DNA of 33,262 nt, from NCBI RefSeq assembly GCF_009766095.1, contig NZ_LMUD01000012.1, positions 1 to 33,262 of the forward strand. Direction: 5' to 3'. The notes under the pieces are model-generated. The model was not told where the DNA came from. It saw only the letters and a list, made by a program, of their open reading frames with translations, and ran no database searches. Both the position numbers and the translations under genes were made by a program. This DNA is from Granulicella sp. S190. Its GTDB lineage: Bacteria; Acidobacteriota; Terriglobia; Terriglobales; Acidobacteriaceae. Below, in pieces: positions 7,299-15,312 of this stretch (position 1 is the first letter of the stretch; the number at the start of each line of letters is the position of its first letter).

Positions 7299-9149
7299 GT
7301 GAGATTACGGATCTCTGCTTTCTTGTTGGCCACCTTTCTTCTTTGCGTCAGTGGATTTGCGAAGCCCGTAAAGGCGCATCGTTTCACCGTGGAAGGCGAT
7401 CACTTCGCACTCGACGGCAAGCCCTTCCAGGTGATCTCCGGAGAGATGCACTATCCACGAACCCCGCGAGCCTACTGGCGGCAGCGGCTTCGCATGGCCA
7501 GGGCGATGGGGCTCAATACGATTACCACGTATGTCTTCTGGAATGTCCACGAGCCGCAGCCCGGCGTGTATGACTTCTCCGGCAATAACGACGTAGCGGA
7601 GTTCGTGCGCGAAGCGCAGCAGGAGGGTCTTTATGTCATTCTGCGTCCTGGTCCTTATGTGTGCGCAGAGTGGGAGTTTGGCGGATATCCGTCGTGGCTG
7701 TTAAAGGATCACGAGACGGTCGTGCGCGCCAGTGATCCAAAGTTCATGGTTCCTGCAGCGAAGTGGATTGCGCGCTTGGGCAAAGAACTGGCTCCGTTAC
7801 AGATCGGCAATGGCGGGCCAATCATCCTGACGCAGGTTGAGAATGAGTACGGATCGTTCGGTAGCGATCATGCTTACATGGAGCAGATTCACAAGCTCCT
7901 CGTCGATGCAGGATTCACCCGCTCGCAACTCTACACTGCGGACGGTCCCGAGCAGGTCAGTAATGGTTCACTGCCAGAGCTTCCCGTGGGAATCAACTTT
8001 GGTGGTGAAGAAGAGGGAGCGGCAGAGCAAGCATTTACAAAGTTGAAGGAGGTCCGCCCCAACGGCCCGTTCATTAACAGCGAGTACTGGGCCGGCTGGT
8101 TCGATCATTGGGGAGCAGATCACGCGAACACCCATGCAGACAAGCAGGCCGGCAACCTTCAGTGGATGTTATCTCACGGTTACTCAGTCAGTTTTTATAT
8201 GTTTCATGGCGGCACGAGCTTTGGCTTCATGAACGGAGCCAACAGCGATGGAAAAGGAAGCTACGAGCCGGACGTGACCAGCTATGACTACGACTCCGCT
8301 CTTGACGAGAGTGGACGGCCCACGCCGAAGTACTTCACCTTCCGAGACATCATTGCAAAATCTACGGGAGTCACTCCGCCGCCAGTTCCTGAGGTTGCCG
8401 CTGCCATCCAAACCCCCAAGACAAAGTTCGTTGAAGCGGCTTCTTTGTGGAAGAATCTACCCGCCCCCCTTCGTTCAGAGCATCCGTTGAGTATGGAAGA
8501 TATCGACCAATCCTACGGCTACATTCTGTATCGCACCAAACTCAAGTCTGACGCGCAGGGAGAGTTGGTCATCGATCAGCTCCACAGTTATGCGCAGGTC
8601 TATCTGGATGGCAAGCTGATAGGAACGTTAGATCGCCGACTGAATCAAGATCGTCTCACATTGCCCCCGGTTGGCGGCGATGCGCAACTGGACATCCTTG
8701 TCGAAAACACAGGCCGCGTCAACTTTGGCAAAGCGATCGGCGGCGAACGCGCCGGTATTACCAATCAGGTGACGCTGGCGGGTAAGGAGCTTACAGGCTG
8801 GGAGATCTATTCTTTGCCGATGACCGATCCGTCAGCCTTGAAGTTTTCCAACGAGGCCTGTGAGGGAGCGTGTTTCTATCGCGGAAACTTTGAGCTCTCC
8901 GCTCTCGGCGACACCTTCCTCAACACCAGCGAATTCGCCAAGGGCCAGCTTTGGCTCAACGGTCATAATATGGGCCGGATCTGGAGTGTCGGCCCCCAGA
9001 AGACCCTCTACGCACCGGCACCGTGGCTTTTGAAGGGAAGAAACGACGTCGTTGTCTTTGACCTGCAGGGGAAGATGGGCGCCTCACTACGGGGATCGGA
9101 CAAACCTGAACTCGGAGCACCCACGAAAGAGTCACCTGTAGCCCAATAA
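7299..9149 (+). CDS. Secreted beta-galactosidase, glycoside hydrolase family 35
   Basis: Hydrolyses terminal beta-D-galactosyl residues with retention of configuration. Residues 1 to about 26 form a Sec signal peptide (hydrophobic core ISAFLLATFLLCVSGFA). The TIM-barrel follows with strong GH35 signatures: ISGEMHYPR, YVFWNVHEPQPG and LRPGPYVCAEWEFGG. The acid/base is E183 in QVENEYG and the nucleophile E262 in NSEYWAGW. The remaining roughly 250 residues are the beta-sandwich domains, ending with QLWLNGHNMGRIW. At 616 residues it has a typical bacterial GH35 length. GTG 7299 is the start, with GAGG five bases before it. Together with the GH127 upstream it suggests attack on arabinogalactan-like or galactan side chains; that pairing is inference. 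Confidence 0.95.
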   Translation: MRLRISAFLLATFLLCVSGFAKPVKAHRFTVEGDHFALDGKPFQVISGEMHYPRTPRAYWRQRLRMARAMGLNTITTYVFWNVHEPQPGVYDFSGNNDVAEFVREAQQEGLYVILRPGPYVCAEWEFGGYPSWLLKDHETVVRASDPKFMVPAAKWIARLGKELAPLQIGNGGPIILTQVENEYGSFGSDHAYMEQIHKLLVDAGFTRSQLYTADGPEQVSNGSLPELPVGINFGGEEEGAAEQAFTKLKEVRPNGPFINSEYWAGWFDHWGADHANTHADKQAGNLQWMLSHGYSVSFYMFHGGTSFGFMNGANSDGKGSYEPDVTSYDYDSALDESGRPTPKYFTFRDIIAKSTGVTPPPVPEVAAAIQTPKTKFVEAASLWKNLPAPLRSEHPLSMEDIDQSYGYILYRTKLKSDAQGELVIDQLHSYAQVYLDGKLIGTLDRRLNQDRLTLPPVGGDAQLDILVENTGRVNFGKAIGGERAGITNQVTLAGKELTGWEIYSLPMTDPSALKFSNEACEGACFYRGNFELSALGDTFLNTSEFAKGQLWLNGHNMGRIWSVGPQKTLYAPAPWLLKGRNDVVVFDLQGKMGASLRGSDKPELGAPTKESPVAQ

Positions 9150-9165
9150 GACGTCCCTAAAAGAG

Positions 9166-9194
9166 AAGAGCCTCAGGCATGTCCCGAGGCTCTT
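9166..9194. terminator. Hairpin between convergent GH35 and porin genes
   Basis: A perfect 9-bp inverted repeat, AAGAGCCTC (9166-9174) and GAGGCTCTT (9186-9194), with an 11-base loop. It lies in the 68-base gap between two converging genes and could serve both strands. The U-tracts are short, so termination strength is uncertain. Confidence 0.6.
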
Positions 9195-9217
9195 ATGGGT
9201 TGCATGAGTCGCAAGGT

Positions 9218-10825
9218 TTAGAACTTCATGAGAAATGCAATGGTTATGCGGTTCTCGCTGTTGCGCAGGTCCGGACTCCATCCTGGTACCAGAGAACCTG
9301 GCGCGCCGGTATTGCCGCCTGGTGGAGTAACGCCGCCGGGTCCGGCAAAGTAAGGGACGTTAGCCGCACGGTGGTTGTACTCCAGGCGATAGGTAAAGTA
9401 CTGGCTTGGCATGTAGTCGGCTGTCACGGAAGCGTCCCACGCTTTGAACGGATCACCCGGGTTCTCCGTGAAATAGGGAGTTCCTGAAGCGGCTGTCGCC
9501 CCATTGATCGGCGGGAGAAGGACGAGGTAGCGGCCTGGGTTGTTGATGCGTCCTCCGCCAAGTGTCAGGCCAAATCGATCACGATCGAACCAGAGCCGGT
9601 TGTAGGCCATGAAGCCGAGAAAACTCTGCTTTGGCCCCGTCTTCCCGTTGCCAAAGCAGCTCACGCCGCCGCCGCTCTCGCAACCTGCGTCGCCAGTTAG
9701 AGTTGCGGCCGCCTTACTGATGAAGGAGTCGTGCCGCTCGTAGTACTTGTACTGAACACTATCGTCGGTATGGTAGCGGGTACGTGATTTTATGCCCAGC
9801 GCATCCTCTCCAAAGCCGTACTGATTGCCGACGATCGACCAATTCCCGTTTGGCCGATAAAGGATCGATCCGCCCAGCCCGGGCCTATTGTTGAACCGGC
9901 CGTAGGATTGCCAGCCGTTGATGAACCAGGGTTCGATCTTCAACTTGGCAGTAGGAAACCATTGCACGCGCACACCATTGAAGAACCAAGGCGTGTTTGA
10001 CGATACATAGGACGGCTGATACGCCCAGTTATCGAACTGGTAAAACGAGAACAGACCTATGTAGGAGAGAAAGATGCCGGCATCCACGTTCAGACCGTGT
10101 TGCACGTTGAAATGGTAGCCAGCATTGGCTTCACTTACATAACGATAGGCGTCGGCGAGGTCCCACTGGCCGCGCGAGGGGCTGGCATCATTGCGGGGCG
10201 TTGCCGTGGCGTAAAGACCGATCTGGCTCAAAACGCGGGCGCGCACGTTGTCATAATGGAAGTCGCCGCCTACTCCGAGGTCCGTCAGGGTAACCTCGTT
10301 GGACCGAAAAACCTCGCTCGATCCGACGATGGTGTCGTCCTGCGGATGGCGGAAGTCGTAGGTATAGCTCACATCGGAACGTATATCCGGCGTGAAGAAT
10401 TTGGTTGCATACGGTGTGTCCTTGGTCCGTGGGTTGCCGGTGAGCCACGTGAAGTCGGCAAAGGCGAACGGCTCCGAGTGCGGACTGGCTGGATCGGTCA
10501 CCTCCGGTTCGGCCTCTGCAAGAACGGAAGAAGAGACAGAGGCTTTGGCTGTCGTGACATGATGGGTCTCCGGCGCAACGGCGCTGGCCTGCTTCAGTTC
10601 CATCAACTCGCGCTGAATCTCTTCGAGCTTCTCCTGGAGTTGTTGAATCTTCTGATCCTGAGCTGTCTGATGCTCCGGTGTGACCTGAGTATTTTCTACG
10701 GCCGACTGCAGATTCGGCTCTGTGGCCTGAGCCCGGAGATTGCTTGTGCAAAGAGCCATCCCAGCTGCAAAGGTGAAGGCAGCCAGACCGAATCGTCGAC
10801 CACGTGACTTTATTATGTTTTTCAC
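9218..10825 (-). CDS. Outer-membrane beta-barrel porin (BBP2/OmpL-like)
   Basis: A 535-residue predicted outer-membrane protein. A signal peptide (to about residue 32, ending NLRAQA) is followed by a short coiled coil (residues about 58-80, QDQKIQQLQEKLEEIQREL), a linker, then a long region of alternating aromatic and polar strands. The chain ends in FLMKF, with the terminal Phe typical of proteins inserted by the BAM machinery. This arrangement matches the putative beta-barrel porin-2 family. It probably lets small solutes through the outer membrane; the carbohydrate genes next door suggest sugars, but that is inference. GTG 10825 is the start, with GGGGAG about six bases upstream. The leader contains a 6-bp hairpin (CCAGCC/GGCTGG, 10844-10859), and 11-bp phased repeats lie 90-133 bases upstream, suggesting control by an OmpR/PhoB-type regulator. 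Confidence 0.85.
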   Translation of the reverse strand: MKNIIKSRGRRFGLAAFTFAAGMALCTSNLRAQATEPNLQSAVENTQVTPEHQTAQDQKIQQLQEKLEEIQRELMELKQASAVAPETHHVTTAKASVSSSVLAEAEPEVTDPASPHSEPFAFADFTWLTGNPRTKDTPYATKFFTPDIRSDVSYTYDFRHPQDDTIVGSSEVFRSNEVTLTDLGVGGDFHYDNVRARVLSQIGLYATATPRNDASPSRGQWDLADAYRYVSEANAGYHFNVQHGLNVDAGIFLSYIGLFSFYQFDNWAYQPSYVSSNTPWFFNGVRVQWFPTAKLKIEPWFINGWQSYGRFNNRPGLGGSILYRPNGNWSIVGNQYGFGEDALGIKSRTRYHTDDSVQYKYYERHDSFISKAAATLTGDAGCESGGGVSCFGNGKTGPKQSFLGFMAYNRLWFDRDRFGLTLGGGRINNPGRYLVLLPPINGATAASGTPYFTENPGDPFKAWDASVTADYMPSQYFTYRLEYNHRAANVPYFAGPGGVTPPGGNTGAPGSLVPGWSPDLRNSENRITIAFLMKF

Positions 10826-10843
10826 TGACGCTCCCCATTCCTT

Positions 10844-10859
10844 CCAGCCCTATGGCTGG
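10844..10859 (-). promoter_or_regulatory. Hairpin in the porin leader
   Basis: Perfect 6-bp inverted repeat CCAGCC-CTAT-GGCTGG immediately upstream of the ribosome-binding region of the porin gene. It could stabilise the message or modulate translation. No function is shown by sequence alone. Confidence 0.3.
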
Positions 10860-10914
10860 CGCAAGAAACCTCCAGACCGCAAGACGCTGATATTCAGAGC
10901 CTAGCGAGCGCGCT

Positions 10915-10958
10915 ATAACGAATTCGTTAAGAAGTCATAACGAATGCATAAAGGGAAG
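10915..10958. promoter_or_regulatory. Four 11-bp phased direct repeats upstream of the porin
   Basis: Consecutive 11-base units read ATAACGAATTC, GTTAAGAAGTC, ATAACGAATGC and ATAAAGGGAAG on the plus strand. Units 1 and 3 differ at one position; 2 is related and 4 weaker. The first two also create a perfect 14-bp palindrome, TAACGAATTCGTTA (10916-10929). An 11-bp period is the hallmark of sites bound by tandem OmpR/PhoB-family winged-helix dimers. The position, 90-133 bases upstream of the porin start, fits an activator site next to the promoter. The regulator is not encoded in this window. Confidence 0.5.
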
Positions 10959-10974
10959 TTGAGTTTGGATGAAG

Positions 10975-11016
10975 AGCTGAAAAAGAGAAGGGCCGCATCC
11001 ATTTGGACGCAGCCCT
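10975..11016 (-). terminator. Rho-independent terminator after the DHA2 transporter
   Basis: On the minus strand a GC-rich imperfect hairpin (GGGC/GCCC outer stem, then GC/GC and TCC/GGA around an ATTT loop, 10990-11015) is followed by TTCTCTTTTT. It lies about 30 bases after the transporter stop codon and separates that gene from the porin promoter region. Confidence 0.65.
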
Positions 11017-11044
11017 CTGTTGTCTTCTTTACTAGCGTGCAGGG

Positions 11045-12715
11045 TTAGTGCCCGGCTGAGGCGTTCGCATGTTTCGGCGGCCGCGGAATAAAAAACAGCA
11101 GCGGCAGCATGCAGGCGCAGAAGAGTGCCATGTACTGGATGATATCGAGATAAGCCAGCATCGCTGCCTGCCGGTGTAGCTCGTTGTAAAGGTAGGCTTG
11201 CGCAGTGTGGGAGCCAGTGCCGGTCATCGGGTTGCCGCTGCTGTGGCCGCCAAATATGCCTTTAAGCTTCGCCACCTGGTTCATGAAAGCTTGGTTGCCC
11301 GAGGTAAGGTTTCGCACCATATGGGTCTCATGGCTGGCCGTCCGGCGTGTCAACATCGTCGCGACGAAAGCCGTCCCCACAGAGCCGCCGATGTTGCGAG
11401 CCAGGTTGGTCAGGCCCGAGACATCGTTGTTCTCTGACTGCTTCACACCAATGTAAGCGATGGTGTTGATCGGGATAAACAGAAAGGCAAGACCGGATGC
11501 CTGGAAGCAGCGCACGAAGACCAGATAGCCGTAGCTCACGCCAAGGTTCAGCGTGTGCATCGTAATCAGCGACAGCGTCAGCATCACGAAGCCGTACCCG
11601 ATCAGCTTGCGTGGATCCACCTTGCCGACCAGGATGCCCACGATAGGCATCATGCACATCATCATCAGGCCAGCAGGCGAGAGGACCAATCCAGCCAGCT
11701 CCGCAGTGTAGCCAAGCAGCGTCTGCACAAACTGCGGAATCAGAATCGTCGTGCCATAGAGAGAAAATCCCAGCACAAACATCAGCAGAAAGCTGATGGA
11801 GAAGTTGCGCCGCTTGAAGAGCGTGAGATTAAGGATCGGCCGATGACCCTCTCTTAGCTGCTTCAACTCCCACCAGATCATCGCCACAAACGCAATCACC
11901 ATCGCAACCGCGAAGAACGTAATCAGATGAGAGGAGAACCAGTCATCCTCCTGCCCCTTATCCAGGATGAACTCGAGCGAGCCGAAGGTCAGGCCGAGAA
12001 GGCCGAAGCCGAGGAAGTCGAGCTTGATGCCGCCCTTTTGCGACAGCTCAACCTGTTTCTTCACATAAGGTGGATCTTCCACGATGCGCGAGGTGAGAAA
12101 GAGAGAGAGCAGGCAGATAGGAACATTCAGGAAGAAGATCCATCGCCAGTCGAAGTTGTCTGTGATGTAGCCACCAAGCGTCGGTCCAATTGCCGGCGCG
12201 CACACCACTGCCAGACCATACATCGCAAAGGCCTGCCCGCGCTTCTCCGGCGGAAAGGTATCGGCAAGAATCGCCTGCTCCGAAGGAGCGAGTCCGCCGC
12301 CGCCCACACCCTGCAGTATGCGGCAGAAGATCAGGATCGGTAGCGAAGGAGCAAAGCCGCAGAGCGCAGAGCTGATGCCGAACAGCGCCACGCAGATCAT
12401 GTAGAACTTCTTGCGCCCGATGAAGGTCGTCATGTACGCGCCGGCCGGAAGAATAATGGCGTTGGCGACCAGGTATGCAGTAAGAACCCAGGTCGCTTCA
12501 TCCTGCGTAGCGCCCAGCCCACCCGCGATGTGCGGCAGCGCGACGTTGGCAATGGAGGAGTCGAGCACCTCCATGAAGGTCGCCAGGGTTACCGTCATGG
12601 CGATGATCCACGGATTGATGCGCGGCTTCCATGGCCGCTCGACCGTCGGATGCTGTTCAGAACCATGCGCTTCGGAGAGTTGCCCCTCAGGGAGTTCGAT
12701 TGCTGTGGCTGCCAT
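11045..12715 (-). CDS. DHA2-family (EmrB/QacA-type) MFS efflux transporter
   Basis: A proton-driven multidrug exporter in the inner membrane, 556 residues with about 14 hydrophobic segments after a polar N-terminus of about 38 residues. The first helix contains LDSSIANVALP, the DHA2 signature (motif D1). The antiporter motif C is seen as APAIGPTLGG, and the helix 2-3 loop has GRKKFYM. EmrB proteins usually work with an EmrA-type periplasmic adaptor and an outer-membrane channel; neither is encoded beside it, so it may pair with distant partners. Transcription diverges from the PaiB-like gene. A candidate promoter lies at 12759-12786. No Shine-Dalgarno is visible before the ATG. The drug or metabolite exported is unknown. 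Confidence 0.93.
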   Translation of the reverse strand: MAATAIELPEGQLSEAHGSEQHPTVERPWKPRINPWIIAMTVTLATFMEVLDSSIANVALPHIAGGLGATQDEATWVLTAYLVANAIILPAGAYMTTFIGRKKFYMICVALFGISSALCGFAPSLPILIFCRILQGVGGGGLAPSEQAILADTFPPEKRGQAFAMYGLAVVCAPAIGPTLGGYITDNFDWRWIFFLNVPICLLSLFLTSRIVEDPPYVKKQVELSQKGGIKLDFLGFGLLGLTFGSLEFILDKGQEDDWFSSHLITFFAVAMVIAFVAMIWWELKQLREGHRPILNLTLFKRRNFSISFLLMFVLGFSLYGTTILIPQFVQTLLGYTAELAGLVLSPAGLMMMCMMPIVGILVGKVDPRKLIGYGFVMLTLSLITMHTLNLGVSYGYLVFVRCFQASGLAFLFIPINTIAYIGVKQSENNDVSGLTNLARNIGGSVGTAFVATMLTRRTASHETHMVRNLTSGNQAFMNQVAKLKGIFGGHSSGNPMTGTGSHTAQAYLYNELHRQAAMLAYLDIIQYMALFCACMLPLLFFIPRPPKHANASAGH

Positions 12716-12758
12716 GTATGGGTTATTCGATTGTAGAGGTGATGGCCGGGATTCAAAG

Positions 12759-12786
12759 AGTATCCGCTAAAAACAATCAATGTCAT
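12759..12786 (-). promoter_or_regulatory. Candidate sigma-70 promoter for the DHA2 transporter
   Basis: On the minus strand ATGACA (12781-12786) and GATACT (12759-12764) are separated by 16 bases and sit about 44 bases upstream of the transporter ATG. They have one and two mismatches to the -35 and -10 consensus. Prediction by eye only. Confidence 0.35.
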
Positions 12787-12850
12787 GAATAACTTACCAA
12801 TCTTGCGTTGATGATACGTTCATAGCGAGGCCATTTCGGGAGGAGCGGAC

Positions 12851-13483
12851 ATGTACATTCCCCGTGCCAATCAGGAAACTCGCATTCCCGTCATTCACCA
12901 GTTGATGGACGAGCAACCCTTCGCCTCTCTCATCACCATGGGCGCCTCTGGCCTGTTCGCAACGCACATCCCGATGGTGCTCGAACGGCAAGGTGATACC
13001 CTTGGCCGTCTCAGATGCCACATCTCCCGCGCGAATCCGCAGTGGCGCGAGTTCTCTCCCGGCATCGAGGCGCTTGCGATCTTCTCTGGCCCGCAACACT
13101 ACATCACGCCCAACTGGTACCCGGAGAAGCAGGAGAACGGCAAGGTCGTGCCCACCTGGAACTACGCGGTCGTCCATGCCCACGGACATCTCAATGTCAT
13201 CCAAGACCTCAACTGGCTAAGGTCTCACCTCGAAAGTCTGACCACAGTTCATGAAGCCGGCTCCCCCGTTCCATGGAAGATCGAAGACGCTCCGGCCGAC
13301 TATATCGCCTCGCAGATCAAGGGCATCGTCGGCCTGGAGATGGTCATCACTCGCCTCGAAGGCAAGTGGAAGGCCAGCCAGAACCGCTCGGAACCAGACC
13401 GCGAAGGCGTTGCGAACGGACTTGCTGAGCTGAACACATCCGAAAGCCTCGCGATGAAATCCCTGGTGGAGAGGCGCGATTGA
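12851..13483 (+). CDS. PaiB-like FMN-binding negative transcriptional regulator
   Basis: A 210-residue split-barrel flavin-binding protein of the PaiB family, known from Bacillus for negative control of sporulation and degradative-enzyme genes; its role in Gram-negative bacteria is unclear. Characteristic segments are the N-terminal MYIPRAN, the THIPMVLE strand, HISRANPQW, and YITPNWYPEK followed by VPTWNYAVVHAHG. The frame is complete and the length normal. GGGAGGAG ends five bases before the ATG, a strong ribosome-binding site. It is divergent from the DHA2 transporter with a 135-base shared control region, so it might regulate that transporter; this is inference from position. An alternative is a flavoenzyme without DNA-binding activity, since no helix-turn-helix is evident. 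Confidence 0.93.
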   Translation: MYIPRANQETRIPVIHQLMDEQPFASLITMGASGLFATHIPMVLERQGDTLGRLRCHISRANPQWREFSPGIEALAIFSGPQHYITPNWYPEKQENGKVVPTWNYAVVHAHGHLNVIQDLNWLRSHLESLTTVHEAGSPVPWKIEDAPADYIASQIKGIVGLEMVITRLEGKWKASQNRSEPDREGVANGLAELNTSESLAMKSLVERRD

Positions 13484-13525
13484 CTCCGTCCCCGCTCCTC
13501 TAAAAATCGCGATACGCTTAAAACA

Positions 13526-15223
13526 ATGCTCTTATCCAGCCCGCGCACCCGGTTCGTTTGTGTCCTTTATCTCTTAGCCTTTTCCTCGCCTCTCCTTGCC
13601 CAGACGGCGAAGCCCGCGGCAAGCGTGCCGCCAGAGGTAAAAGAACCCACACACGCTGACCTGTTACGCGGAGCCTATGGCCCCTATCGCGCGAACAACG
13701 ATCTCCTTTTCTACCACCTTGACCTCCGCGTTGACCCCGAAAAGAAGTTCATCAGCGGCACCAACACCATCCGTTTCAAGATGCTCGCCAACGGCACCCG
13801 CATCCAGCTCGAGCTCTTCCCTACCCTCCAGATCGATAAAATCTCCCTGGGCAAAACCCCGCTGAAGTATGTGCGTGACGGAGGCACTTTCTTCGTCGAC
13901 TTCCCGAAGACCTTACGCTCCGGCCACACCTACTCCATCGACGTGCACTACTCCGGAAGCCCCGTCGAAACCGGCCGTTTCGGCTGCTTCACCTTCAAGC
14001 AGGACACGGCAGGCCATCCGTGGATCAACACCGCCTGCGAAGAGACCGGTGCCAGCGTCTGGTGGCCCAACAAAGACCAGTGGCGCGACGAGCCGCAGGA
14101 GGGAATGGAGATCGACGTCGCCGTTCCCAACGGCCTCATGGATGTCTCAAACGGAAGGTTCATGGGCAAGAAGGACCTCGGTGACGGGTACACCCGCTGG
14201 GACTGGAGGGTGCACTACCCTATCAACAACTACGACGTCGCCCTCAACATCGGCAACTACGTTCACTTCGCCGACAAGTACCTCGACCTGCCGCTCGACT
14301 ACTACGTCCTGCCCGAAGATCTCGAAGGAGCCAAGCGCCAGTTCGCGCAGGTGCCTGGCATGATGAAGGCGTACTACCACTACTTCGGCGAGTACCCCTT
14401 CAAGAAGGACGGCTACAAACTCATCGAAGTTCCTTACGCGGGCATGGAGCACCAGAGCGCCGTCGCATACGGCAACCACTTCCACAACGGCTATCTCGAC
14501 CGCGACTGGACCGGCGTCGGCATCAGCCCGCGCTTCGACTTCATCATCATTCATGAGAGCGGTCACGAGTGGTTCGGCAACGCCATCACCGCAGCCGACA
14601 AGTCTGATATGTGGATCCACGAGGGCTGGACCACCTACCTCGAGTGCCTCTACGTCGAGTACAACTACGGGCATGAAGATGAGGTGAAGTACGTCAACGC
14701 GCTGAAGAAAAAGGTGAAGAACGACCGCCCCATCATCACAGCTCGCGGCACCAACGCCGAGCCGCCCCAGGACCAATACTTCAAAGGCGCCCTGTTCATC
14801 AATACTCTGCGAAGCATCGTGAACGACGACACCCGCTGGTTCGCCTTGATCCACGACTTCTACCAGCACTTCAAATATCAAAACATCATGACCGAAGACG
14901 TCGAGCAGTACTTCAACCAGCAGACTGGCATGGATCTAACCCCGGCCTTCGATCAGTACCTTCGCCACACAGCGATTCCCACACTTGAGCTGAAGTTCGA
15001 CGAGTCCGCGGGCACGGTCCAATACCGTTGGCAAGCCGACGAAAAGGCATTCGCCATGCCCGTTCGCGTAGGCTCGAAGGATCAGAAGGATCAGAAGGAT
15101 CAGTGGCAGATCATTCATCCAACAACCGATTGGCAAACCATCAAGACTCCGTTTAAAAAGGATCAGTTCGACGTGGCCACCGATCTCTACTACATCAACG
15201 TAGAGAAACAAGCCACGCAGTAA
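13526..15223 (+). CDS. Secreted M1-family zinc aminopeptidase
   Basis: A gluzincin peptidase, 565 residues, exported by a Sec signal (residues 1 to about 25, ending PLLAQ). An N-terminal beta domain precedes the catalytic domain. The zinc site is HESGH (H343, H347) with the third ligand E366 in HEGWTTYLE, the correct HExxH-x18-E spacing. The exopeptidase motif corresponding to GAMEN reads GMEHQ (306-310), a variant seen in the cold-active and prokaryotic M1 proteins rather than PepN. It lacks the long C-terminal helical domain of PepN and is therefore a shorter type. Near the C-terminus KDQ is repeated three times, encoded by three identical 9-bp units. No clear ribosome-binding site precedes ATG 13526; TACGCT ends eight bases before it, so a leaderless message is possible. 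Probably digests peptides in the periplasm or outside. Confidence 0.92.
   Translation: MLLSSPRTRFVCVLYLLAFSSPLLAQTAKPAASVPPEVKEPTHADLLRGAYGPYRANNDLLFYHLDLRVDPEKKFISGTNTIRFKMLANGTRIQLELFPTLQIDKISLGKTPLKYVRDGGTFFVDFPKTLRSGHTYSIDVHYSGSPVETGRFGCFTFKQDTAGHPWINTACEETGASVWWPNKDQWRDEPQEGMEIDVAVPNGLMDVSNGRFMGKKDLGDGYTRWDWRVHYPINNYDVALNIGNYVHFADKYLDLPLDYYVLPEDLEGAKRQFAQVPGMMKAYYHYFGEYPFKKDGYKLIEVPYAGMEHQSAVAYGNHFHNGYLDRDWTGVGISPRFDFIIIHESGHEWFGNAITAADKSDMWIHEGWTTYLECLYVEYNYGHEDEVKYVNALKKKVKNDRPIITARGTNAEPPQDQYFKGALFINTLRSIVNDDTRWFALIHDFYQHFKYQNIMTEDVEQYFNQQTGMDLTPAFDQYLRHTAIPTLELKFDESAGTVQYRWQADEKAFAMPVRVGSKDQKDQKDQWQIIHPTTDWQTIKTPFKKDQFDVATDLYYINVEKQATQ
15077..15103 (+). repeat. Three tandem 9-bp repeats within the M1 aminopeptidase gene
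   Basis: AAGGATCAG is present three times without change at 15077-15085, 15086-15094 and 15095-15103, encoding Lys-Asp-Gln each time. A further copy of AAGGATCAG occurs about 55 bases downstream. Being in multiples of three, copy-number change would leave the frame intact. Confidence 0.9.
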
Positions 15224-15312
15224 GGTGCATACTAAAGTCTGAGACAGACTTCGTATCCTTTCGCTGGGGCGGCTTTCAGCGGTAAAACGAAGTGGAATGG
15301 GGGAGACGCGCA

